Shown here: positions 1 through 7,569 of the stretch, piece by piece
Numbering within the stretch: the stretch's first letter is position 1
Layout of the letters: each line of letters starts with the position of its first letter
Source of the DNA: Lachnospiraceae bacterium
GTDB lineage: Bacteria; Bacillota; Clostridia; Lachnospirales; Lachnospiraceae
Length of the DNA: 53,305 bases
NCBI GenBank assembly: GCA_021771755.1
Contig: JAETOL010000012.1
Location: forward strand, 1-53,305
Direction of reading: 5' to 3'
Position numbers and translations under genes: made by a program
Notes under the pieces: generated by a model
Database searches by the model: none
Told to the model about the DNA's origin: nothing
The model's input: only the letters and a program-made list of their open reading frames with translations

Positions 1-120
1 ATGGTTATCGTTTTTAAGGAATTGTTACTACCTATAATGCCAGGAGAAAAGCCAAAACCTGAGTTTTATAGAGAATAATGCGATTTTGAGTGAGAAAAAA
101 TCAGGAAGTTAACAATTTAC
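1..120. other. Possible mobile-element junction at the left edge
   Basis: The reading frame starting at base 1 is open for 25 codons, ends MPGEKPKPEFYRE, and stops at 76-78. A second in-frame stop follows at 91-93. The next gene is a binding protein that lacks its whole front half, so this stretch is not its natural upstream region. The peptide could be the tail of a transposase or recombinase, but I do not recognise the family. It could also be a random frame at an assembly break. No terminal repeat can be defined because the element would lie outside the window. Confidence 0.3.
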
Positions 121-753
121 TTGCAGAAATCACTGCCAGACAGCTATCAGATGATTATTTACATTGCTATGAGTGCGACAGGTGGCATGCCGGAAATGGT
201 TTTTGAGTATATCTTAAAGCAGAACGGGCTGGATCCTAAGAAGGATCTTTCTATTGACCAGAGTATTGACTTTGGTTCTACGGCAGCTGCTTTTGCAGGG
301 GATCTTTCTTCTGATTTTACGGTGGAGTTTGAACCTTCTGCCACGGCGCTTGAAAAAGAAGGAACAGGGCATGTGGTTGCTTCTCTGGGTGTGGATTCCG
401 GCTATGTTCCTTACACCTCCTACAGCGCCAAAACAAGCTATATAGAGAAAAATCCGGAGATCATTCAGAGCTTTACCAACGGACTTCAGAAAGGAATGGA
501 GTTTGTTCAGCAGCATACACCGGAGGAGATCGCGGCGGTGATCGCTCCACAGTTCCCTGAAACAGATCTGGATACCCTTACGACGATTGTAAAACGTTAT
601 TACGATCAGGATACCTGGAAGGAAAACCTGATATTTGAAGAGGAGAGCTTTGAACTTTTGCAGGATATTCTGGAGGGCGCCGGAGAACTCAGTGAAAGAG
701 CTGCTTACGAGGAGCTTGTAACAACGGAGTTTGCAGAAAAAGCAGCAAAGTGA
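121..753 (+). pseudogene. ABC transporter substrate-binding protein (NMT1/SsuA-like), N-terminally truncated
   Basis: This is the C-terminal part of a periplasmic-type binding protein of the nitrate/sulfonate/thiamine-precursor class. It would bind a small organic solute outside the cell and deliver it to an ABC permease. The stretch GGMPEMVFEYILKQNGLDP, followed by FGSTAAAF, FTVEFEPSATALE and GVDSGYVPY, is typical of the second half of these proteins. Such proteins usually run to about 330 residues with a lipoprotein signal; here only about 195-210 residues remain and there is no signal. Homology seems to begin near base 180. The only upstream start in frame is the TTG at 121, with no clear ribosome site. 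No permease or ATPase partner is present. I infer a remnant left by insertion or recombination at the edge. Confidence 0.75.
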
Positions 754-787
754 CCAAAATTTTGATAAAAATATAAAAAAATGAACA

Positions 788-819
788 TTGACACTTTTTT
801 TCTCCTGTGACACTATAAA
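788..819 (+). promoter_or_regulatory. Candidate promoter for malQ
   Basis: A perfect -35 hexamer TTGACA lies at 788-793. A -10-like TATAAA lies at 814-819. The spacing of 20 is longer than ideal, so the -10 assignment is uncertain. The site is 25 bases before the malQ start. Confidence 0.45.
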
Positions 820-844
820 AGAAATACAAGGAAGGAGAAAGATT

Positions 845-2341
845 ATGTCAGATAGAAGAGAATGCGGCGTGCTGCTTCCCATCAGCAGCCTGCCGTCAAA
901 ATATGGAATCGGATGTTTTTCCAAAAGCGCTTATGAGTTTGTAGACGGACTGAAGGCAGCCGGACAGGACTGCTGGCAGATCCTGCCGCTGGGACCTACC
1001 AGTTATGGGGATTCTCCCTACCAGAGTTTTTCGACTTTTGCAGGAAATCCGTATTTTATCAGCCTGGAGGATCTCATTGAAGAGGGCGTGCTTTCGGAAA
1101 AGGAATGTGACGCTGCAGATTTTGGGACGGATCCTTCCAGTGTGGATTATGCAAAGATATACAAAAGCCGTACGACACTTTTAAGAAAAGCATATGAACG
1201 CAGCAATATAGCAGAAAATGAAGAATTTCTGCGTTTTCAGCAGGAAGAGGCCTGGTGGCTGAAGGATTATGCTCTTTTTATGGCTGTGAAACAGCGTTTC
1301 GACGGAAAGCCATGGAGCGAGTGGGCGGAGGACATCCGTCTCAGATGGCAGAATGCACTGGATTATTACCGGGAAGAACTGTATTTTGAAATTGAATTTC
1401 AGGAATATATGCAGTTTAAGTTCCGCCAGCAGTGGATGAAACTGAAGAACTATGCCAATGAACAGGGAATCCGGATCATCGGAGACATTCCTATTTATGT
1501 TGCCATGGACAGTGCCGATACCTGGGCGAGTCCCTGGCTGTTTAAGCTGGATGAAAAAAACTGTCCGACTCAGGTTGCCGGATGTCCGCCGGATGGCTTT
1601 TCTGCCACAGGGCAGCTTTGGGGAAATCCTCTTTATAACTGGGAGGTTCACAGAAATACAGGCTTTGACTGGTGGATCCACCGTATTGAGCATTGCTTCC
1701 GTCTTTATGATGTGGTGCGTATTGACCATTTCCGCGGCTTTGATGAGTATTATGCCATTCCATACGGAGATAAGACCGCAGAAAACGGATGGTGGGAAAA
1801 AGGACCGGGGATCGATCTTTTCCGGGCAATTTCTGCCAGACTGGGACAGCGTGATATCATTGCAGAGGATCTGGGCTACATGACAGATTCTGTGAAGGCC
1901 CTTGTGGAAGAAAGCGGTTATCCGAATATGAAGGTCATTGAGTTTGCCTTTGATGAAAGAGATACCGGAAATGCAAGCGATTATCTTCCGCATAATTATC
2001 CGGAAAACTGTGTGGTTTATACGGGAACCCATGATAATGAAACATTGCTTTCCTGGTTCCGGGATATCAGTCCTCTGGAGCGGAGACAGGTAAGAGAGTA
2101 TCTGAATGACTTCCATAGCTCCGAGCAGGAAATCTGCCAGAACCTGATCTGTCTGGTCATGAGAAGTGTGGCAAAGCTTTGCGTGATCCCTATGCAGGAT
2201 TATCTTTACCTGGATAACTCTGCCCGTATGAATCAGCCATCCACTTTAGGCAAAAACTGGAAGTGGAGACTTGTACCCGGACAGTTTACAGAAGCACTTC
2301 AAAAAGAAATGAAAGCACTTGCAAAACGGTACGGCCGTTAA
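845..2341 (+). CDS. malQ: 4-alpha-glucanotransferase (amylomaltase, GH77)
   Basis: A cytosolic enzyme that moves maltosyl or longer glucan units between maltodextrins, releasing glucose. It takes part in maltodextrin and glycogen use. At 498 aa it has the usual length. GH77 hallmarks are visible: the opening RECGVLLPISSLPSKYGIGC, LPLGPTSYGDSPYQ, the nucleophile region VRIDHFRGFDEYY, the acid/base region IIAEDLGYMT, and THDNETLLSW. The ATG at 845 was chosen because a GGAGAAAG ribosome site lies just before it. The open frame reaches upstream to 788, but that overlaps the promoter. No maltodextrin transporter or phosphorylase gene is adjacent. It appears to be a single-gene unit, followed directly by the tRNA promoter. 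Confidence 0.95.
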   Translation: MSDRRECGVLLPISSLPSKYGIGCFSKSAYEFVDGLKAAGQDCWQILPLGPTSYGDSPYQSFSTFAGNPYFISLEDLIEEGVLSEKECDAADFGTDPSSVDYAKIYKSRTTLLRKAYERSNIAENEEFLRFQQEEAWWLKDYALFMAVKQRFDGKPWSEWAEDIRLRWQNALDYYREELYFEIEFQEYMQFKFRQQWMKLKNYANEQGIRIIGDIPIYVAMDSADTWASPWLFKLDEKNCPTQVAGCPPDGFSATGQLWGNPLYNWEVHRNTGFDWWIHRIEHCFRLYDVVRIDHFRGFDEYYAIPYGDKTAENGWWEKGPGIDLFRAISARLGQRDIIAEDLGYMTDSVKALVEESGYPNMKVIEFAFDERDTGNASDYLPHNYPENCVVYTGTHDNETLLSWFRDISPLERRQVREYLNDFHSSEQEICQNLICLVMRSVAKLCVIPMQDYLYLDNSARMNQPSTLGKNWKWRLVPGQFTEALQKEMKALAKRYGR

Positions 2342-2372
2342 AAATAAGTTTGTGTTTTTTATATGATGAGCC

Positions 2373-2401
2373 TTGCACAGGAATTTTTACAGTGCTATAA
2401 T
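2373..2401 (+). promoter_or_regulatory. Promoter of the tRNA-Gly gene
   Basis: TTGCAC at 2373-2378 and a perfect TATAAT at 2396-2401 are separated by 17 bases. The transcript would start about at the first base of the tRNA or just before it. Confidence 0.8.
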
Positions 2402-2409
2402 AGGCTCAT

Positions 2410-2480
2410 GCAGATATAGTTCATCGGTAGAACACCAGCTTCCCAAGCTGGGGAGGCGGGTTCGATTCCCGTTATCTGCT
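2410..2480 (+). tRNA. tRNA-Gly (anticodon CCC)
   Basis: The cloverleaf can be drawn by hand. The acceptor arm GCAGATA (2410-2416) pairs with TATCTGC (2473-2479). The D-arm contains AGTTCATCGGTAGAAC. The anticodon stem CCAGC/GCTGG encloses the loop TTCCCAA, giving anticodon CCC, which reads GGG. The T-arm contains GGTTCGATTCC. The discriminator base is T and CCA is not encoded. It is monocistronic, with its own promoter and a terminator right behind it. Confidence 0.93.
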
Positions 2481-2486
2481 TGAAAA

Positions 2487-2524
2487 GGCATCCTGCTTTA
2501 TAAAAAGGCAGGGGTGCTTTTTTT
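2487..2524 (+). terminator. Rho-independent terminator of tRNA-Gly
   Basis: GGCATCCTGC and GCAGGGGTGC form an imperfect stem around a short A/T loop, followed by a run of seven or more T. It begins six bases after the tRNA. Confidence 0.8.
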
Positions 2525-2627
2525 ATTACTTTTAAGCTGTCAGAGGAAACTTTTTCAGAATTTCTTGAACACAGGGACAGAAGCATGTATGATAGAGAAA
2601 AGGAGGTACGAAAGGATAAGGAGCTAT

Positions 2628-3071
2628 ATGAAAAAAGAAGTAAATCATGCAATAAGAAAACGCTTTAATGATGTTATCTACAACATTGCCCGTTATACAG
2701 AGATTCTGTTGTCTGTTGTGATATTGGTTGTGATCGCATTTGCCGGGATCCGGCTGATCTATGATGTGGTAGGAACCGAGATTATGAACATGGATTCGGG
2801 ATTTTTTTCAGAGTTTCTGGCTAACGGACTGTCTTTGGTGGTTGGGGTGGAATTTGTAAAAATGCTTTGCAGACACTCTTCTCAGACAGTTGTTGAGGTG
2901 CTGATGTTTGCCACTGCCCGACAGATGGTTGTCGAGCATCTGGGAACGACGCAGACACTGATTGGTGTGATCGCCATTGCCCTTTTGTTTGCGATCCGCA
3001 AATATCTGATGACGGAAATAGATGTGGTAGGGTATCATGCAGAAAATCACAGAGAGGATGAATGTAAATGA
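2628..3071 (+). CDS. PsiE-like small membrane protein
   Basis: A 147-aa inner-membrane protein with four predicted transmembrane helices (about 24-46, 60-80, 92-108 and 112-130). It resembles the PsiE (phosphate-starvation-inducible) superfamily, with the conserved stretch VVGVEFVKMLCRHSSQTVVEVLMFATARQMVV. The molecular function of this family is not established. The ATG at 2628 has the ribosome site AAGGATAAGGAG just upstream. The open frame extends back to 2514, but those codons overlap the tRNA terminator and lack a ribosome site. The stop overlaps the proC start by four bases (ATGA), so the two are translationally coupled. Confidence 0.75.
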   Translation: MKKEVNHAIRKRFNDVIYNIARYTEILLSVVILVVIAFAGIRLIYDVVGTEIMNMDSGFFSEFLANGLSLVVGVEFVKMLCRHSSQTVVEVLMFATARQMVVEHLGTTQTLIGVIAIALLFAIRKYLMTEIDVVGYHAENHREDECK

Positions 3072-3862
3072 AAATTGGATTTATTGGATGCGGAAACATG
3101 GCTTCAGCCATGATCGGAGGAATTCTGAAAAAGGGTATTGTTGAAAAAAATAATATTATTGTATCAAATCTGACAGAAGCGGGATCAAAGCGCAGCCGGG
3201 AAAAACTGGGTGTGGAGACCACTATGGACAATCGTGAGGTTGCAAAAAAAGCAGAGATTCTTTTTCTGGCAGTGAAGCCGCAGTTTTACGAGGAAGTGAT
3301 CATGGAAGTCAGGGATCTTCTGACAGAAGAGCAGCTTCTGGTAAGTATTGCTCCGGGCAAAACACTGAAATGGCTGGAAGATACCTGCGGACGCCCGATG
3401 AAGATCATCCGTCTGATGCCAAATACACCGGCACAGGTAGGGGAAGGCATGACCGGAGGATGCTGCAATGAACGTGTGACAGAGGAAGACGCACAGAAGA
3501 TCCGTGAGATTGCTGGAAGCTTCGGAAGATTTGAATTTGTTCCGGAACGGCTTCTGGATGCATTCAGTGCAGTCTGTGGCTGCTCTCCGGCATATGTGTT
3601 TATGTTTATTGAAGCTATGGCCGATGCAGCAGTGGCGCAGGGACTTCCGAGAAGCCAGGCATATTCCTTTGCAGCCCAGGCAGTTATGGGAAGCGCTAAA
3701 ATGGTGTTGGAAACAGGAAAACATCCGGGAGAACTGAAAGATATGGTCTGCTCTCCGGCCGGAAGCACCATTGAGGGTGTCAGGATCCTGGAAAAGGCCG
3801 GAATGAGGAGCGCAGTGTTTGAGGCGCTGAACGGAGCGGCAGAAAAAGGGAAACGTCTGTAA
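3068..3862 (+). CDS. proC: Pyrroline-5-carboxylate reductase
   Basis: The last step of proline synthesis: it reduces 1-pyrroline-5-carboxylate to proline with NAD(P)H in the cytosol. The 264-aa protein starts with the Rossmann motif GFIGCGNMASAMIGG. It carries LAVKPQ, the LMPNTPAQVGEGM segment, and the C-terminal signature KDMVCSPAGSTIEGV, all standard for ProC. The length is normal. It overlaps the preceding PsiE-like gene by four bases. No glutamate kinase or glutamyl-phosphate reductase genes are nearby, so the rest of the pathway lies elsewhere. Confidence 0.95.
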   Translation: MKIGFIGCGNMASAMIGGILKKGIVEKNNIIVSNLTEAGSKRSREKLGVETTMDNREVAKKAEILFLAVKPQFYEEVIMEVRDLLTEEQLLVSIAPGKTLKWLEDTCGRPMKIIRLMPNTPAQVGEGMTGGCCNERVTEEDAQKIREIAGSFGRFEFVPERLLDAFSAVCGCSPAYVFMFIEAMADAAVAQGLPRSQAYSFAAQAVMGSAKMVLETGKHPGELKDMVCSPAGSTIEGVRILEKAGMRSAVFEALNGAAEKGKRL

Positions 3863-3893
3863 AATAAGAAATGAATAAATAATTTTTATTAAA

Positions 3894-3922
3894 TTGTGTT
3901 AAAGAACAGAATGTGCTAAACT
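3894..3922 (+). promoter_or_regulatory. Promoter of the 67-aa orphan gene
   Basis: TTGTGT at 3894-3899 and TAAACT at 3917-3922 are 17 bases apart. A TG lies one base before the -10, giving an extended -10. The -10 falls inside the left arm of the inverted repeat at 3911-3947. Confidence 0.6.
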
Positions 3923-3947
3923 ATTCCTGTGAGGAGGTTTAGCACAT
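3911..3947 (+). promoter_or_regulatory. Perfect 11-bp inverted repeat, candidate operator
   Basis: ATGTGCTAAAC at 3911-3921 and its exact complement GTTTAGCACAT at 3937-3947 flank a 15-base spacer. The left arm covers the -10; the right arm covers the end of the ribosome site and the start codon. The left arm lies upstream of the expected transcription start, so a DNA-binding repressor is a better explanation than an RNA hairpin. Confidence 0.6.
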
Positions 3948-4149
3948 GTTGTTATTTGTGGAAAAACTGCTGGAATTTTCCATGAGGCTTGGAAAAAGTC
4001 AAAATCGGGCTGTGCGTATAGCAGGGAAACTTATTGGGGCGGTTCCTTTACGTTGTGCGGAACATCTGGAAAAATTGCTGATGAGTGGCAAATGGAATCC
4101 GGGCAGAAAACGAAAAAAAAAGAAACCCGGTGATAAATCAGTTTTTTGA
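3946..4149 (+). CDS. Small basic protein of unknown function (67 aa)
   Basis: I do not recognise this protein. It has a hydrophobic/amphipathic start (MLLFVEKLLEF), a middle with AVRIAGKLIGAVPLRCAEHLEKLL, and a strongly basic tail (GRKRKKKKPGDK). It looks real despite its size. It has its own promoter, a GAGGAGG ribosome site at a good distance, and an inverted repeat placed exactly over promoter and start. Its last 12 bases overlap the end of the convergent CYTH gene. A small membrane-interacting or nucleic-acid-binding protein are both possible from composition; there is no evidence to choose. Confidence 0.6.
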   Translation: MLLFVEKLLEFSMRLGKSQNRAVRIAGKLIGAVPLRCAEHLEKLLMSGKWNPGRKRKKKKPGDKSVF

Positions 4150-4605
4150 TATGATCCTGCCCTGGCTTAATGTGCTGTTGTGATATTCTGAGGACCAGGT
4201 TACATCTTTGCCGAACCATGTGGGAGGAATATAGGCTTCTGCGGCTTCTTCTGAGGGGAATTCTACCTCAGCCAGAAAAAGTCCGTCATATTCTTCGTGA
4301 AATACATCAAGTTCGATGGTCAGTCCGTTTTTTTCCGGAATCAGGTATCTGGTTTTGGAAATGACCAGACCGTCTGCTTTCGTTTTCAGGTGGAAATATG
4401 CGTCTTTTGTAAGGGGAAGGTTATATTCCTCCCGGGACATAAGTCCTTTGGATTTGTAGGTCAGAAAATAATCGTTATCCTGCCTGCGGATACGGACAAC
4501 CGGTTCCGTACACAGATAACCCTGTTCGATCCGGTGGAAGGGATATTCTTCCAGGTTTTCCGGAAGCTGTTCTTTGTTTACTAAAAATTTTCGTTCAATT
4601 TCCAT
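4138..4605 (-). CDS. CYTH domain protein (triphosphate tunnel metalloenzyme family)
   Basis: A 155-aa cytosolic protein beginning MEIERKFLV, the ExExK motif that defines CYTH domains. RIRRQDNDYFLTYKSKG, TIELDVFHEEYDGLFLAEVEF and a C-terminal WFGKDVT follow in the expected order. Family members hydrolyse triphosphates such as tripolyphosphate or thiamine triphosphate, or act as class IV adenylate cyclases. Bacterial ones of this size are mostly phosphatases, and the substrate here is unknown. The start at 4605 was chosen because CYTH proteins begin at this motif and GGAG precedes it; the frame continues upstream without homology. It is convergent with the 67-aa gene. Confidence 0.85.
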   Translation of the reverse strand: MEIERKFLVNKEQLPENLEEYPFHRIEQGYLCTEPVVRIRRQDNDYFLTYKSKGLMSREEYNLPLTKDAYFHLKTKADGLVISKTRYLIPEKNGLTIELDVFHEEYDGLFLAEVEFPSEEAAEAYIPPTWFGKDVTWSSEYHNSTLSQGRIISKN

Positions 4606-4654
4606 AGTCTTTCTCCATTCCTCCGCATTCTGCGGAAATGATAATTTATGGATT

Positions 4655-4660
4655 ATTATA
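4655..4660 (-). promoter_or_regulatory. Candidate -10 element for the CYTH gene
   Basis: On the minus strand this is a perfect TATAAT, about 50 bases before the CYTH start. The -35 region is poor (near ATGACG). Between it and the gene, CCGCA-GAA-TGCGG forms a short hairpin touching a GGAGG. Confidence 0.4.
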
Positions 4661-4727
4661 TCATCTGTAGATTTTTCCGTCATCTGTTTTAAATAAAATC
4701 TGTTTTCTTTCAAACTTTTTCAAAACC

Positions 4728-4757
4728 TTGTATGGAAGTATCTGGAAGTGGTATACT
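4728..4757 (+). promoter_or_regulatory. Promoter of the DJ-1 family gene
   Basis: TTGTAT at 4728-4733 and TATACT at 4752-4757 are 18 bases apart, placed 49 bases before the start codon. Confidence 0.6.
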
Positions 4758-4805
4758 TACAAACATACAGAGGGACAGAAGTCCTGGAAAACAGGAGGTA
4801 GGATC

Positions 4806-5354
4806 ATGAGTAAAGTATATATTTTTCTGGCTGATGGATTTGAGGATATCGAGGGGCTGACAGTGGTGGATCTTATGAGAAGAGCCGGCATTTCTGTAGA
4901 TACCGTTTCCATCAAGGAAACAAGAGATATCACAACTTCTCACGGAATTGAAATGAAAACAGACAGGATTTTTCATGAGACGGATTTTTCGGATGCAGAT
5001 ATGCTGGTACTTCCGGGAGGAATGCCGGGAACCAGATATTTGGGAGAGTTTGCACCGCTTACAGAGCTTCTTACACAGCATTATAATAAGAACAGAAAAA
5101 TCGCAGCTATCTGTGCAGCCCCCAGTGTGTTTGCAAAACTGGGATTTCTTAAGGGCAGAAAAGCAACTTCCTATCCGTCTTTTATGGACCAGCTTGACGG
5201 GGCGGAAACCTGCGAAGATCCTGTAGTGGTAGATGGAAATGTGACGACCAGCCGCGGTCTGGGTACCGCCATTCCCTTTGCTCTTTGCCTGATCGCACAG
5301 CTTATGGGAGAAGAGAAGGCTTTGGAGATCGCAGAATCTATTGTATATAAGTAA
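4806..5354 (+). CDS. DJ-1/PfpI family protein
   Basis: A 182-aa cytosolic protein of the DJ-1/ThiJ/PfpI class I glutamine-amidotransferase-like fold. Characteristic parts are FLADGFEDIE (with the conserved Glu), VLPGGMPGTRYLG, and the nucleophile elbow AAICAAPSVFAKLG with its cysteine. ATSYPSF and TTSRGLGTAIPFAL follow. Members act as glyoxalases, deglycases or chaperones; the specific role cannot be read from sequence. The ATG at 4806 has AGGAGG just before it. It forms a monocistronic unit divergent from the CYTH gene. Confidence 0.88.
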   Translation: MSKVYIFLADGFEDIEGLTVVDLMRRAGISVDTVSIKETRDITTSHGIEMKTDRIFHETDFSDADMLVLPGGMPGTRYLGEFAPLTELLTQHYNKNRKIAAICAAPSVFAKLGFLKGRKATSYPSFMDQLDGAETCEDPVVVDGNVTTSRGLGTAIPFALCLIAQLMGEEKALEIAESIVYK

Positions 5355-5405
5355 GGATTTGTTCTGTGTATCGGAAAGGTAAATAGATAATCCTGAAAAA
5401 AACTC

Positions 5406-5434
5406 TGGTGTTTTTGTGCCAGTTGTGCTATACT
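5406..5434 (+). promoter_or_regulatory. Extended -10 promoter of the trigger factor operon
   Basis: TATACT at 5429-5434 is preceded by TGTGC, giving a TGn extended -10. The -35 (TGGTGT at 5406-5411) is weak. The resulting leader is about 125 bases long and contains two hairpins: GTATCTT/AAGATAC near 5453-5475 and TGCCTG/CAGGCA near 5478-5502. Confidence 0.5.
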
Positions 5435-5565
5435 TCGATAATGACTGTAATTGTATCTTTTTTTAAGAAGATACACCTGCCTGAATTGCTGAAAAGCAGG
5501 CAAATATAGAAAAAATTTGTAAAAAATAGAATCAGAACCTGACAATTTAAGGAGGAACAGGAAAC

Positions 5566-6852
5566 ATGAGTTTACAGGTAGAAAAAATGGAAAAAAACAT
5601 GGCGAAACTGACAATCGAGGTTTCTGCTGAGGATTTAGACAAGGCAATGCAGAATGCATATCAGAAAGCTAAGGGAAAAATCGCTATCCCTGGCTTCCGT
5701 AAAGGCAAAGCACCGAGAAAAATGATCGAGCAGATGTATGGAAAAGGAATCTTCCTTGAGGATGCTGCAAACGCTCTTATTCCAGAGCATTACAGCAAAG
5801 CACTTGAGGAGTGCGAACTTGAGATCGTTTCTCAGCCGGAGATCGATGTGGTTCAGGCAGAGCCGGGCAAAGCATTTATCTTTACTGCAGAAGTTGCTGT
5901 AAAACCGGAAGTAACTCTTGGTGATTACAAGGGTCTTGAAGTTCCGAAGTCTGAAGTAGAAGTAACAGACGAGGATGTTGATGCTGAGATCAAAAAAGAG
6001 CAGGAGAAAAACTCCAGAACAGTAACTGTTGAGGATCGCGGTGCAGAAAACGGCGATATCACAACCATTGACTTTGAAGGTTTTGTAGACGGCGTTGCAT
6101 TTGAAGGCGGCAAAGGTACAGATTATCCGCTGACACTTGGTTCCGGTTCCTTTATTCCGGGATTTGAAGATCAGCTGGTTGGTGCAAAAGCCGGAGATCA
6201 TGTAGAAGTAAACGTAACATTCCCTGAGGAGTATCAGGCAGCAGAGCTTGCAGGCAAAGCAGCTGTATTCCAGTGTGACGTGAAGAAAGTAGAAGCTAAG
6301 GAACTTCCGGAGCTTGACGACGATTTCGCTCAGGACGTTTCCGAGTTCGATACTCTTGCAGAGTACAAAGAAGACGTTAAGAAAAATCTTACAGAGAAAA
6401 AAGAAAAAGAAGCACGCGCTGCAAAAGAAAACGCAGCAGTAGATAAAGCAATCGAAAATGCACAGATGGAAATTCCGGACGCTATGGTAGACACTCAGGT
6501 TCGTCAGATGATCAATGATTTTGCATCCAGAATGCAGTCCCAGGGTCTTACCATGGAGCAGTACTTCCAGTTTACAGGAATGACTGTAGAAAAAATGCAG
6601 GAAGAGATGAAACCGCAGGCTCTTAAGAGAATCCAGACAAGACTTGTTCTTGAAAAGATCGTTGAGGTTGAGAATATCCAGCCTACAGAGGAAGAAGTAA
6701 ACGAAGAGATCAGCAAGATGGCTGAAATGTACAAGATGGAAGCTGACAAATTAAAAGAGCTTTTTGGAGACCGTGAATTAGAGCAGATGAAGAAAGACAT
6801 GGCTGTACAGAAAGCAGTTACTCTTGTAGCAGACGAGGCAAAGGAAGCGTAA
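5566..6852 (+). CDS. tig: Trigger factor, ribosome-associated chaperone and prolyl isomerase
   Basis: Binds nascent chains at the ribosome exit tunnel. The 428-aa protein has the N-terminal ribosome-binding domain with the signature GFRKGKAPRKMIEQMYG, the FKBP-type isomerase domain (about residues 155-240: GDITTIDFEGFVDGVAFEGGKG, FIPGFEDQLVGAKAG), and a long helical C-terminal substrate cradle. The length is typical. A GGAGG site precedes the ATG. It is the first gene of a proteostasis cluster, with clpP 48 bases downstream. Codon use is strongly biased, as in highly expressed genes. Confidence 0.97.
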   Translation: MSLQVEKMEKNMAKLTIEVSAEDLDKAMQNAYQKAKGKIAIPGFRKGKAPRKMIEQMYGKGIFLEDAANALIPEHYSKALEECELEIVSQPEIDVVQAEPGKAFIFTAEVAVKPEVTLGDYKGLEVPKSEVEVTDEDVDAEIKKEQEKNSRTVTVEDRGAENGDITTIDFEGFVDGVAFEGGKGTDYPLTLGSGSFIPGFEDQLVGAKAGDHVEVNVTFPEEYQAAELAGKAAVFQCDVKKVEAKELPELDDDFAQDVSEFDTLAEYKEDVKKNLTEKKEKEARAAKENAAVDKAIENAQMEIPDAMVDTQVRQMINDFASRMQSQGLTMEQYFQFTGMTVEKMQEEMKPQALKRIQTRLVLEKIVEVENIQPTEEEVNEEISKMAEMYKMEADKLKELFGDRELEQMKKDMAVQKAVTLVADEAKEA

Positions 6853-6900
6853 GCGGACATCTTTGAAATCCACTGTGACGCGACGAATGGAGGCATATAT

Positions 6901-7482
6901 ATGAGTTTAGTACCTTATGTCATTGAGCAGACAAGCAGGGGAGAGAGAAGCTACGACATTTATTCCAGACTTCTGAAAGACAGAATTATTTTTCTGGGTG
7001 AGGAAGTTAATGATGTGAGCGCCAGCATTATTGTGGCACAGCTTCTGTTCCTGGAAGCTGAAGATCCGAACAAGGATATCCAGCTTTATATCAACAGTCC
7101 GGGAGGATCTGTCACCGCAGGCATGGCGATCTACGACACCATGAAATATATTAAATGTGATGTATCCACTATCTGCCTTGGAATGGCAGCCAGCATGGGC
7201 GCTTTTCTCCTGGCAGGAGGAACCAAAGGCAAGAGATTTGCTCTGCCGCATTCTACGATTATGATCCACCAGCCTTCTGGCGGAGCTCAGGGTCAGGCTA
7301 CTGAGATCCAGATTGTAGCAGATCACATTGCGCAGACGAAGAGAATTTTAAACGAGATGCTGGCAGAAAATACAGGTCAGCCTCTGGAAGTGGTTGAAAA
7401 GGATACAGACCGCGATAATTATATGACTGCAGAAGAAGCAAAAGCATATGGATTGATCGACGGTGTTGTCGAGCATAAATAA
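6901..7482 (+). CDS. clpP: ATP-dependent Clp protease proteolytic subunit
   Basis: Serine protease that forms the 14-subunit chamber fed by ClpX or ClpC. In this 193-aa protein the triad is visible: Ser98 in GMAASMGA, His123 in [10 protein letters not shown], and an Asp near 171-173 in [13 protein letters not shown]. The N-terminal [16 protein letters not shown] segment, which becomes the axial gate after processing, is present. The gene follows tig and precedes clpX, the common Firmicute arrangement. Confidence 0.97.
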   Translation: MSLVPYVIEQTSRGERSYDIYSRLLKDRIIFLGEEVNDVSASIIVAQLLFLEAEDPNKDIQLYINSPGGSVTAGMAIYDTMKYIKCDVSTICLGMAASMGAFLLAGGTKGKRFALPHSTIMIHQPSGGAQGQATEIQIVADHIAQTKRILNEMLAENTGQPLEVVEKDTDRDNYMTAEEAKAYGLIDGVVEHK

Positions 7483-7495
7483 AAAGACGAAAGAA

Positions 7496-7519
7496 AAGAC
7501 TCCTCTAACAGGGAGTCTT
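7496..7519 (+). terminator. Hairpin between clpP and clpX (partial terminator or attenuator)
   Basis: AAGACTCC at 7496-7503 and GGAGTCTT at 7512-7519 form a perfect 8-bp stem with an 8-base loop. The sequence after it (ATCTTGCTTTT) is only partly T-rich. It may reduce clpX and lon transcription relative to clpP or protect the clpP mRNA end. Confidence 0.6.
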
Positions 7520-7569
7520 ATCTTGCTTTTATCTCAGCATATCAAAAAGAAAGGAAACGAGAAATATCC

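Noticed and set aside
3911-3947. CIRCE heat-shock operator
   Set aside because: The letters are similar (GCTAA/TTAGC), but CIRCE reads TTAGCACTC-N9-GAGTGCTAA. Here the arms are in the reverse order with a 15-base spacer.
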